From the NCBI GenBank assembly GCA_946479895.1, contig CAMLHT010000040.1:1-19343 (forward strand): DNA of 19,343 nt. The letters are read 5' to 3'. A model generated the notes under the pieces. That model was not told the DNA's origin. It searched no databases and saw only the letters and a program-made list of their open reading frames with translations. Positions 7,796 through 14,280 of this stretch are shown here, one piece after another. Numbering within the stretch: position 1 is the first letter of the stretch; the number at the start of each line of letters is the position of its first letter. The stretch comes from an uncultured Gemmatimonadota bacterium (GTDB lineage: Bacteria > Gemmatimonadota > Gemmatimonadetes > Gemmatimonadales > Gemmatimonadaceae). The position numbers and the translations under genes are program-made.

Positions 7796-8270
7796 TCGAA
7801 CACCTCCGTCGGGGTTGAACTTCGAAGGGACGGGGCGAGCCTAGGCTGAGGGGGTCAGGGGAGGGTCAGAGCCCAGTCATCTCGCTCCGCTTCGGCTGCG
7901 GCTGTCGGCTGTCAGCGCCGGCCGAAGGCTGACGGCTATGGCTATGGCTTGCTGTTCAGCCGAGCCGAAGCCGTTAGCCGACGGCCATGGTCTGGCTGTT
8001 AGCCGAGCCGCTGGCCGCTAGCCGCTGGCCACTGGTCTGGCTGTTAGGCTAGCCGCTGGCCGCTAGCCGCTGGCCCGCCATAGCCATAGCCGTCAGCCGA
8101 AAGCCGGCGCTGACAGCCGACAGCCGCAGCCGAGCCGATAGCCGAGCCCCCTCTACCAATTGGGTAAGTCTATGCCTATCTTGCGATTCTGTCTTACAAC
8201 GCCTTCGGGCGGCCGAGACCCGGGTTGCATTCCGCACCGGTGAGGCGCAGGAATCTTTCTTGTTGGGACC
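7796..8270. other. 475-base intergenic region upstream of rplM
   Basis: No gene is visible. It holds the ribosome-binding site of the minus-strand exported gene (7803-7807), the 240-bp GGCTNNN inverted repeat (7893-8132) and the rplM leader. The leader includes a perfect CGCC-TTCG-GGCG tetraloop hairpin at 8200-8211. A TTGGGT hexamer at 8160-8165 could be a -35, but no convincing -10 sits 16-18 bases downstream. No strong promoter for the ribosomal-protein operon could therefore be placed. Confidence 0.6.
7893..8132. repeat. Large inverted repeat with 56-bp arms and internal tandem repeats (GGCTNNN words)
   Basis: The left arm 7893-7948 and right arm 8077-8132 are inverted copies matching at 52 of 56 positions. 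The only mismatches are one contiguous 4-base block. The 128-base centre contains two 42-bp direct copies (7989-8030 and 8034-8075) differing at 2 positions, with a 45-bp period. The whole element is written in GGCTGTC, GGCTAT, GGCTGAC and TAGCCG-type words and their complements. It contains no open frame of note. Weaker symmetry extends outward to roughly 7881 and 8146. Confidence 0.95.
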
Positions 8271-8732
8271 ATGAGCAAGTTCAACGCTGGTACGTACACG
8301 GCCAAACCGAGCGATATCGAGCAGCGCTGGTTCGTCGTGGACGCGGAAGGCATGGTGCTCGGTCGCCTGGCGACCGAAATCGCGCGAGTCATCCGCGGCA
8401 AGCACAAGCCGACGTTCACCCCCCACATGGACACGGGTGACAACGTCATCGTGATCAACGCCGCCAAGGTGAAGGTCACCGGTCGCAAGCTCGAGCAGAA
8501 GCAGTACTTCAAGCACACGGGCTACATGGGTCACGAGCGGTACACGACCCTGGGCAAGATGCTCTCGAAGAACCCCGAGCGCGTGATCGAGAACGCCGTC
8601 TACGGCATGCTGCCGAAGACCGCGCTGGGCCGTCAGGTCCTCCGTCGCAAGCTCCGCGTCTTTGCCGGCGCCGAGCATCCGCACGTCGCGCAGCAGCCGG
8701 CCGTGCTGACCTTCAACAAGAGCGAGGAGTAA
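8271..8732 (+). CDS. rplM: 50S ribosomal protein L13
   Basis: The 153-residue protein matches L13 along its full length: RWFVVDAEGMVLGRLAT near the N-terminus, then KHKPTFTPHMDTGD, GYMGHERY, and the family signature VYGMLPKTALGRQVLRRKL. L13 is an early-assembling large-subunit protein that binds 23S rRNA. Relative to the shortest L13s there is a modest N-terminal extension (about 15 residues). The ATG at 8271 has only a weak GGGA upstream. rpsI follows after 3 bases, as in most bacteria. The leader hairpin at 8200-8211 could take part in autoregulation, but this is only inference. Confidence 0.98.
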   Translation: MSKFNAGTYTAKPSDIEQRWFVVDAEGMVLGRLATEIARVIRGKHKPTFTPHMDTGDNVIVINAAKVKVTGRKLEQKQYFKHTGYMGHERYTTLGKMLSKNPERVIENAVYGMLPKTALGRQVLRRKLRVFAGAEHPHVAQQPAVLTFNKSEE

Positions 8733-8735
8733 CCG

Positions 8736-9128
8736 ATGGCCGAGCAGACCACACACACGATCGGCCGCCGCAAGGAAGCCGTTTGCCGTGTCTACGTGAA
8801 GCCGGGCTCCGGCAAGTGGGACGTCAACGGGCGCACGCTCGGTGACTACTTCCCGCGGCCGGTGCTCGTGTCCCAGATCCAGCAGGCGTTCGTCGCCACC
8901 GACACCCTCGGCAAGTTCGACGTCAAGGCGAACCTCGAGGGCGGCGGCGTCAGCGGTCAGGCCGGTGCCCTTCGTCTCGCCGTCGCTCGCGCGCTGGTGA
9001 AGATGGACGAAGGCCATCGCCGCAAGCTTCGTGACCTCGGCCTGCTCACGCGCGACGCCCGCGCGGTCGAGCGCAAGAAGCCGGGCCGTCCGAAGGCTCG
9101 CAAGAAGTTCCAGTTCAGCAAGCGGTAA
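8736..9128 (+). CDS. rpsI: 30S ribosomal protein S9
   Basis: The 130-residue protein has the S9 pattern: IGRRKEAVCRVYVKPGSG at the start, NGRTLGDYF, the glycine-rich GGGVSGQAGALRLAVARAL, and the strongly basic tail KKPGRPKARKKFQFSKR. The C-terminal SKR reaches the P-site tRNA in known ribosomes. The Shine-Dalgarno (GCGAGGAG, 8722-8729) lies inside the end of rplM, so the pair is co-transcribed and coupled. The downstream gap contains an inverted copy of the GAGCGAAGCGA repeat family that could act as the transcript's 3' hairpin. Confidence 0.98.
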   Translation: MAEQTTHTIGRRKEAVCRVYVKPGSGKWDVNGRTLGDYFPRPVLVSQIQQAFVATDTLGKFDVKANLEGGGVSGQAGALRLAVARALVKMDEGHRRKLRDLGLLTRDARAVERKKPGRPKARKKFQFSKR

Positions 9129-9135
9129 AAGGCTT

Positions 9136-9212
9136 GTCGTCCTGAGTCGCGAAGCGACGAGGATCTGCTTTCGGAAGGCAGGAAGCAGTTCCCTCGCTTC
9201 GCTCAGGATGAC
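9136..9212. repeat. Inverted pair of the GAGCGAAGCGA interspersed repeat between rpsI and rpsB
   Basis: The left copy (about 9136-9170, GTCGTCCTGAG onward) and right copy (about 9182-9212, ending CTCAGGATGAC) are inverted, diverged versions of the 28-bp repeat seen at 62-125. The left copy carries its own small TCGC-GAA-GCGA hairpin. Together they can form a long stem just after rpsI, between two highly expressed ribosomal-protein transcription units. Confidence 0.85.
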
Positions 9213-9322
9213 GGGGCAGGTCATCTCTCAGGCTGGTGGAGTGTCGCTTGGTGCCGGGTCACCGGTCGAGCGGCATGACGAAGCCAGCCGACGTCCAAAA
9301 CCAAACCAGGAGTAGACAACAG

Positions 9323-10246
9323 ATGGAACAGAATTCAGGCGGAGCCGGCGCGCCGACGCTGGAAGCGCTGCTTGCCGCGGGCGTGCACTTCGGTCACCAG
9401 ACCCGCCGCTGGAATCCCAAGATGCGCCAGTTCATCTTCGCCGAGCGCAACGGGATCCACATCATCGATCTCCAGAAGACCCTCCGGCAGATCGAGCTCG
9501 CCCAGAAGATGGCCCGCGAGGTCATCCTGCGCGGCGAGCAGGTGCTCTTCGTCTGCACCAAGCCGCAGCTGTCGGCGATCGTGAAGGCCGAGGCCGAGCG
9601 CTCGGGCTCGCTCTACATCACCGAGCGCTGGCTCGGCGGCCTCCTGACCAACGTCGTCACGGTCAAGAAGCAGATCCGCCGCATGAAGGAGCTCGAGGCC
9701 GGATCCGAAGAGGGCGGCGAGTTCTCGAACTACACCAAGAAGGAGCAGCTCATGCTCTCGCGCGAGCGGGAGAAGCTCTCCAAGTACCTGAATGGCATCC
9801 GCAACATGAACCGCACCCCGGGCCTCATGTTCGTCGTCGATTCCAAGAAGGAGAAGATCGCGGTCAACGAGGCGAACAAGCTCGGCATGCCGATCGTCGC
9901 CATCGTCGACACCAACGCGGACCCGGACCTCATCTCGGTGCCGATCGCCGGCAACGACGACGCGATCCGCTCCGTCGAGCTCATCACGAAGGCGATCGCC
10001 GACGCGGTGCTCGAGGCCCGTCGTGAAGCGCCCTCGCGCGTCGAGACGGACGACAGCGAGAAGTACACCTACAGCTCCGACCGCGGCGCCGAGCCGGAGT
10101 CGGAGAGCGAAGTGCGCCGCAAGCGCCGTCCGCGCCGCCGCCGCGCCAAGCCGGACGCCATCGCCGCGCGCCTCAAGGCGCCGGGCGAGGAAGGCGGAGC
10201 CGAGGGTGAGGCCGACGCCGGCGACGCGACCGAAGCGGCCGAATAA
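9323..10246 (+). CDS. rpsB: 30S ribosomal protein S2 with long charged C-terminal tail
   Basis: The start ATG 9323 is preceded by AGGAG at 9308-9312. It matches the usual S2 opening (TLEALLAAGVHFGHQTRRW near residue 11). An in-frame GTG at 9236 would add 29 non-S2 residues. The protein has 307 residues. Core S2 motifs include RWNPKMRQFIFAERNGIHII, RWLGGLLTN and IVDTNADPDLISVPI. S2 is a late-assembling small-subunit protein on the back of the head/platform. The core ends near residue 234. About 73 further residues follow: an acidic stretch, an Arg-rich run RRKRRPRRRR (265-274) and an acidic alanine/glutamate end. The tail is unlike the compact enterobacterial S2. tsf follows, as is near-universal. 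Confidence 0.98.
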   Translation: MEQNSGGAGAPTLEALLAAGVHFGHQTRRWNPKMRQFIFAERNGIHIIDLQKTLRQIELAQKMAREVILRGEQVLFVCTKPQLSAIVKAEAERSGSLYITERWLGGLLTNVVTVKKQIRRMKELEAGSEEGGEFSNYTKKEQLMLSREREKLSKYLNGIRNMNRTPGLMFVVDSKKEKIAVNEANKLGMPIVAIVDTNADPDLISVPIAGNDDAIRSVELITKAIADAVLEARREAPSRVETDDSEKYTYSSDRGAEPESESEVRRKRRPRRRRAKPDAIAARLKAPGEEGGAEGEADAGDATEAAE

Positions 10247-10250
10247 CCGA

Positions 10251-10307
10251 TGTCATGCTGAGCGAAGCGAAGGAAGGACTCTCTGCTTCGCTTCGCTCGG
10301 CATGACA
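10251..10307. repeat. Near-perfect 22-bp inverted repeat (GAGCGAAGCGA family) between rpsB and tsf
   Basis: The left arm 10251-10272 and right arm 10286-10307 pair over 22 bp with a single T-G wobble. They enclose a 13-base loop. Each arm carries TGTCATG followed by the GAGCGAAGCGA core shared with 62-125 and 9136-9212. It starts 4 bases after the rpsB stop. Confidence 0.95.
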
Positions 10308-10329
10308 ACCGGAGGGGTTATTATTCCTA

Positions 10330-10356
10330 CGCCGCGGGGACATCCCCGCGGCGTTT
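10330..10356 (+). terminator. GC-rich hairpin followed by TTT, possible attenuator between rpsB and tsf
   Basis: CGCCGCGGGG at 10330-10339 pairs perfectly with 10344-10353 around the tetraloop ACAT, and TTT follows. Its position in the rpsB-tsf gap suggests partial termination that would lower tsf relative to rpsB. The T tract is short, so complete termination is unlikely. Confidence 0.55.
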
Positions 10357-10384
10357 CGACAACGAACGCAGGGTTTGAAGGAAA

Positions 10385-10981
10385 ATGGCTATCACAGCGA
10401 AAGACGTAGGCGATCTCCGCGCGCGCACCGGCGCCGGGATGATGGATTGCAAGAAGGCGCTCGAGGAGTCGGGCGGCAACATGGACAAGGCCATCGAATG
10501 GCTCCGTGCCCGCGGCTCGGCCAAGGCCGACAAGCGCGCCGACCGCAAGGCCGGCGAGGGCGTCATCGGCAGCTACATCCACCACAACGGCAAGGTCGCC
10601 GTTCTCGTGGAGGTCAACTGCGAGACGGACTTCGTCGCGCGCACCGATGACTTCAAGGAGCTCGGCAAGCACCTGGCCGAGCACATCGCCGCCGCCGCCC
10701 CGATCGCCGTCGACAAGGACGAGGTCCCGGCCGACAAGATCGAGTCCGAGCGCCGCATCTACGAGCAGCAGGTCCGCGAGAGCGGCAAGCCCGAGAACAT
10801 GATCGCCAAGATCGTGGACGGGAAAGTCGAGGCGTACTACAAGGACGTCTGCCTCCTCTACCAGCCGTGGGTCCGCGAGCCGAAGAAGACCGTCGGCGAC
10901 CTCGTGAAGGAAGTCGCCGCGAAGACGGGCGAAAACATCAAGGTCCGCCGCTTCGTCCGCTACCAGCTCGGCGAGGCGTGA
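10385..10981 (+). CDS. tsf: Elongation factor Ts (short form)
   Basis: The 198-residue protein starts at ATG 10385 behind GAAGGA (10377-10382). The EF-Ts N-terminal signature LRARTGAGMMDCKKALEE (residues 10-27) and the TDFVAR contact motif (near residue 82) are present. EF-Ts releases GDP from EF-Tu during elongation. At about 198 residues it is the compact form, as in Thermus, with a single dimerisation core rather than the roughly 280-residue enterobacterial version. pyrH starts 2 bases after its stop. Two hairpins upstream (10251-10307 and 10330-10353) may set its expression below rpsB. Confidence 0.98.
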   Translation: MAITAKDVGDLRARTGAGMMDCKKALEESGGNMDKAIEWLRARGSAKADKRADRKAGEGVIGSYIHHNGKVAVLVEVNCETDFVARTDDFKELGKHLAEHIAAAAPIAVDKDEVPADKIESERRIYEQQVRESGKPENMIAKIVDGKVEAYYKDVCLLYQPWVREPKKTVGDLVKEVAAKTGENIKVRRFVRYQLGEA

Positions 10982-10983
10982 GC

Positions 10984-11697
10984 ATGGCCGAACTCAAATA
11001 CCCGCGCGTGCTGCTGAAACTGTCCGGCGAGGCGCTCGCCGGCGGGAAGGGATTTGGGTTCGATTTCGAGACCGTTTCGAAGTTCGCCGACGAGCTCCAG
11101 TCCGTCATCGAGACTGGAGCCTCCGTCGGGCTCGTGATCGGCGGTGGCAACATCGTGCGCGGGTCCCTGCTGTCGAAGATGGGCCTCGACCGCGTCGCCG
11201 CCGACTACATGGGCATGCTGGGCACGGTGATCAACGCCCTCGCGGTGCAGGACGTCCTCGAGCGCAAGGGCATCGACACGCGCGTCATGACGGCGATCCG
11301 CATGGAGGAGATCGCCGAGCCGTACATCCGCCGCCGGGCGGTCCGGCACCTCGAGAAGGGCCGCATCGTCATCTTTGCCGCCGGCACGGGTAACCCGTAC
11401 TTTTCGACCGACACCGCCGCGGTGCTCCGCGCCATCCAGATCAAGGCCAACCTGATCGTGAAGGCCACGAGCGTCGAGGGCGTCTACTCGGCCGACCCCA
11501 AGAAGGACCCGAACGCGAAGTTGTACGAGGAGATCAGCTTCCGCGACGTGATGCTCGAGGACCTCAAGGTCATCGACCAGACGGCCATCACGCTCTGCCG
11601 GGAGAACGCTCTGCCTCTCATAGTTCTCAACATCCACCGACCTGGCGCCTTCGTCGCGGCGGTTCGCGGCGAGCGCGTCGGCACCCTGGTCCGATGA
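10984..11697 (+). CDS. pyrH: UMP kinase
   Basis: The open frame begins at 10867 inside tsf, but ATG 10984 opens directly on the conserved RVLLKLSGEALAG segment, so it was chosen (237 residues). Family motifs: GGGNIVRG (nucleotide-binding glycine loop), DYMGMLGTVINALA, GTGNPYFSTDTAA and ATSVEGVYSADPKK. PyrH phosphorylates UMP to UDP with ATP. Bacterial forms are hexamers, usually regulated by GTP and UTP. The start follows the tsf stop by 2 bases and the TGA stop overlaps the frr ATG, so translation is coupled across tsf-pyrH-frr. Confidence 0.98.
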   Translation: MAELKYPRVLLKLSGEALAGGKGFGFDFETVSKFADELQSVIETGASVGLVIGGGNIVRGSLLSKMGLDRVAADYMGMLGTVINALAVQDVLERKGIDTRVMTAIRMEEIAEPYIRRRAVRHLEKGRIVIFAAGTGNPYFSTDTAAVLRAIQIKANLIVKATSVEGVYSADPKKDPNAKLYEEISFRDVMLEDLKVIDQTAITLCRENALPLIVLNIHRPGAFVAAVRGERVGTLVR

Positions 11698-12248
11698 GCA
11701 CCATACCCCAGATCATCAAGGACGCGCGCTCGGCGATGGACAAGGACATCGAGCACGCGAAACGCGAGTTCTCCAACATCCGCTCGGGCAAGGCATCGCC
11801 CAACATGCTCGACAGCGTGAAGGTCGAGATGTACGGCCAGCAGATGCAGATGAACCAGTGCGCGAGCGTCTCCGCGCCCGAGCCGCGCATCCTCCTCGTC
11901 ACGCCCTTCGACAAGGGGCAGATCAAGGCGGTCGAGAAGGCCATTCGTGAATCCGGCCTCGGCCTGGATCCGGCCATCCAGGGCGCGATGATCCGCGTGC
12001 CGCTGCCGGCGATGAACGAGCAGCGCCGCAAGGAGCTCGTGAAGGTCGTGCACAAGTCGGCGGAGGACGGCAAGATCGCGGTCCGCCACGCCCGCACGCA
12101 CGCGCGCGAGCAGCTCAAGAAGCTGTCGGGTGTCTCCGAGGACGACGTGAAGCACGCCGAGAAGGATCTCCAGAAGCTTCACGACGATTACATCAAGAAG
12201 ATCGACGACCTGATCAAGGCGAAAGAAGCCGAGATCATGGAAGTCTGA
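11694..12248 (+). CDS. frr: Ribosome recycling factor
   Basis: The 184-residue protein is of normal length for RRF. It has the conserved helices and motifs: FSNIRSGKASPNMLDSVKVEMYG in the first helix/hinge region, PEPRILLVTPFDKGQIKAVEKAI, then LPAMNEQRRKELVKVVH and a lysine-rich last helix. With EF-G, RRF splits post-termination ribosomes. The start overlaps the pyrH stop by 4 bases. The next gene, cdsA, begins only about 11 bases after the frr stop. The uppS gene that often sits at this point in other bacteria is absent. Confidence 0.98.
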   Translation: MSTIPQIIKDARSAMDKDIEHAKREFSNIRSGKASPNMLDSVKVEMYGQQMQMNQCASVSAPEPRILLVTPFDKGQIKAVEKAIRESGLGLDPAIQGAMIRVPLPAMNEQRRKELVKVVHKSAEDGKIAVRHARTHAREQLKKLSGVSEDDVKHAEKDLQKLHDDYIKKIDDLIKAKEAEIMEV

Positions 12249-12259
12249 GGCTCCGAGCT

Positions 12260-13147
12260 CTGTCCGAGCTCACCAAGCGGATCCTCTTCGGCGTCATCGC
12301 CGCGCCGGTGGCGTTGTACGTCGTCGTCGCCGGCGGCGCCGCGCTGGCGGCCCTCCTCGCGATCGCCGCGGCCATCGGCGCGTGGGAGTACTACCGGATC
12401 GCCCGCGCCACGGGCCAGACCCCGATGGAAGACGTCGGCATCGCGCTGGCCGGCCTCATTCCCCTCGTCGTTCACGCGCGGTTCCTCGGCATCGGGATCC
12501 CGGCGGTTCCGGTCGCCGCCGTTGCATTCGTGGCCGTGCTCGGACTCGCCATCTGGCGGCGCGGGGTCGAAGGCCGGCCGCTGGGCGCCGCGGCCACGAC
12601 CGTCGTCGGCGCGCTCTACACCGGTGGCATGCTGAGCTTCGGCTATGCGCTCCGCTATCACCCGTACGCCTTCGCGGATGCCAGCCTCGGATCGCTGACC
12701 GCGGCCTCCGGCGCGCTGCTGCTCATGCTGCCGATGCTCGTGACCTGGGCGTCGGATACGGGCGCCTACGCCGTCGGCCGGATGATGGGCCGGCGCAAGC
12801 TCATCCCGAGCGTCAGTCCCGGGAAGACCGTGGAGGGGGCGATCGGTGGCGTGCTCGCCAGCATCCTCGTGGCGTGGGCCTTCGGCAACCTGGTGCTGCG
12901 CCCCTCGGCGCAGCTCGGCTTCAAGTGGTTCCCGTGGGGCATCGTGGTCTTCGGCATCGCCATCAGCGTGGCGGCGCAGATCGGTGACCTCTTCGAGTCG
13001 CTCATCAAGCGCGAGGCCGGCGTGAAGGACAGCTCCCGGATCCTCCCCGGCCACGGCGGCATCCTCGATCGCCTCGACAGCATGTTCTTCGTGCTGCCGG
13101 TCAGCTACCTGCTCATTCACTGGCTGCTGACCTGGGCTCCCCGATGA
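12260..13147 (+). CDS. cdsA: Phosphatidate cytidylyltransferase (CDP-diacylglycerol synthase), probable CTG start
   Basis: This integral membrane enzyme makes CDP-diacylglycerol from CTP and phosphatidate, the branch point of phospholipid synthesis. The CdsA signature is near the C-terminus: KREAGVKDSSRILPGHGGIL, then DRLDSMFFVLPVSYL. SVSPGKTVEGAIGGV lies upstream. Several hydrophobic segments span the protein. The first ATG/GTG/TTG in frame is GTG 12308 (279 residues). However, the in-frame sequence before it reads SELTKRILFGVIAAPV, which looks like the usual CdsA N-terminus and first membrane helix. The CTG at 12260 sits 9 bases after GAGG (12247-12250) and gives 295 residues, so I prefer it. 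GTG 12308 is the fallback. The stop overlaps dxr (ATGA). Confidence 0.9.
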   Translation: MSELTKRILFGVIAAPVALYVVVAGGAALAALLAIAAAIGAWEYYRIARATGQTPMEDVGIALAGLIPLVVHARFLGIGIPAVPVAAVAFVAVLGLAIWRRGVEGRPLGAAATTVVGALYTGGMLSFGYALRYHPYAFADASLGSLTAASGALLLMLPMLVTWASDTGAYAVGRMMGRRKLIPSVSPGKTVEGAIGGVLASILVAWAFGNLVLRPSAQLGFKWFPWGIVVFGIAISVAAQIGDLFESLIKREAGVKDSSRILPGHGGILDRLDSMFFVLPVSYLLIHWLLTWAPR

Positions 13148-14280
13148 AGCGGGTCGCGATCCTCGGCTCGACCGGGTCGATCGGCACGACCGCGCTCCAG
13201 GTGCTTCGCCGACATCCCGATCGCTTCCGCGTCACGGCGCTCACCGCGTTCGCGAACGCGGAACTGCTCGGCCGCCAGGTGGCCGAGTTCCAGCCGGCGT
13301 TCACCGGCCTGGTCGAGGAGATGGCGGGCCGGGACAATCCATGGCGTTGCGGGGACGGCTGCCTGGTCGAAGCGGCCTCGCGGCCCGACGTGGACATCGT
13401 GCTCAACGCGGTGGTCGGCGCGGCCGGGCTGGACGCCACGCTCGCCGCGCTCGAGCACGGCAAGCGCGTGGCGCTCGCGAACAAGGAAAGCCTGGTGACG
13501 GCGGGCCACATCGTGATGGCCGCGGCGAAGGCAGGCCGGGGCGAGATCGTCCCCGTCGACAGCGAGCACAGCGCCATCCTGCAGTGTCTCGGCGGTCGCG
13601 ACACGTCGGAGATCCGGAAGCTGGTGATCACCGCGTCCGGCGGGCCGTTCCGCGAGTGGAGCTCGGAGCGGATCCGGGGGGCGAGCGTGACCGATGCGCT
13701 CAGGCATCCCACCTGGCAGATGGGCCGGAAGATCACCATCGACAGCGCCACGCTGGCCAACAAGGCGCTCGAGGTCATCGAGGCGCACTTCCTGTTCGGG
13801 ATTCCGTACGACCGCATCGAGGTCGTGGTGCACCCGCAGAGCATCGTGCATTCGTTCGTCGAGTTCATCGACGGCAGCGTGCTGGCGCAGCTGGGCGTCC
13901 CGAGCATGGAGCTGCCGATCTTCTATTCGCTGACGCACCCCGAGCGGATCCCGGATACCGGGATTCCCCGACTCGACCCGGTGGGGATGTCACAACTGAC
14001 CTTCGAGCCCGTACGTTCCCGGGACTTCCCGATGCTGGAGCTCGGCATCCGGGCGGGAATCCGGGGCGGAGCGGCGCCGGCGGTGTACAATGCAGCGAAC
14101 GAGCGGGCCGTCTCCCTGTTCCTGGGCGGCCAGATCACGTTCGGGGACATCGCGGCGGCTGTCGAAGAAGCGCTGGACAGCCTGGCCGCGGTGCCCGGAG
14201 ATACCCGTTCCGACATCATGAACGCCGACGCGATGGCGCGCCGGCTCGTGGACAACCGATTCGAATGCTCTCGCTCCTAG
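13144..14280 (+). CDS. dxr: 1-deoxy-D-xylulose 5-phosphate reductoisomerase
   Basis: The 378-residue enzyme converts DXP to MEP, the committed step of the methylerythritol phosphate isoprenoid pathway, using NADPH and a divalent metal. The dinucleotide loop GSTGSIG is at residues 8-14 and LANKESLV at 111-118. The metal ligands are Asp139 and Glu141 (DSEHSAI) and Glu210 (NKALEVIEA). SGGPFR forms part of the flexible active-site loop. The start ATG overlaps the cdsA stop. The 3' end overlaps rseP by 16 bases in another frame, indicating tight coupling. Confidence 0.98.
   Translation: MKRVAILGSTGSIGTTALQVLRRHPDRFRVTALTAFANAELLGRQVAEFQPAFTGLVEEMAGRDNPWRCGDGCLVEAASRPDVDIVLNAVVGAAGLDATLAALEHGKRVALANKESLVTAGHIVMAAAKAGRGEIVPVDSEHSAILQCLGGRDTSEIRKLVITASGGPFREWSSERIRGASVTDALRHPTWQMGRKITIDSATLANKALEVIEAHFLFGIPYDRIEVVVHPQSIVHSFVEFIDGSVLAQLGVPSMELPIFYSLTHPERIPDTGIPRLDPVGMSQLTFEPVRSRDFPMLELGIRAGIRGGAAPAVYNAANERAVSLFLGGQITFGDIAAAVEEALDSLAAVPGDTRSDIMNADAMARRLVDNRFECSRS

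Noticed and set aside
9236..9322. N-terminally extended rpsB from GTG 9236
   Set aside because: The extra 29 residues do not resemble S2, and a clear AGGAG precedes ATG 9323.
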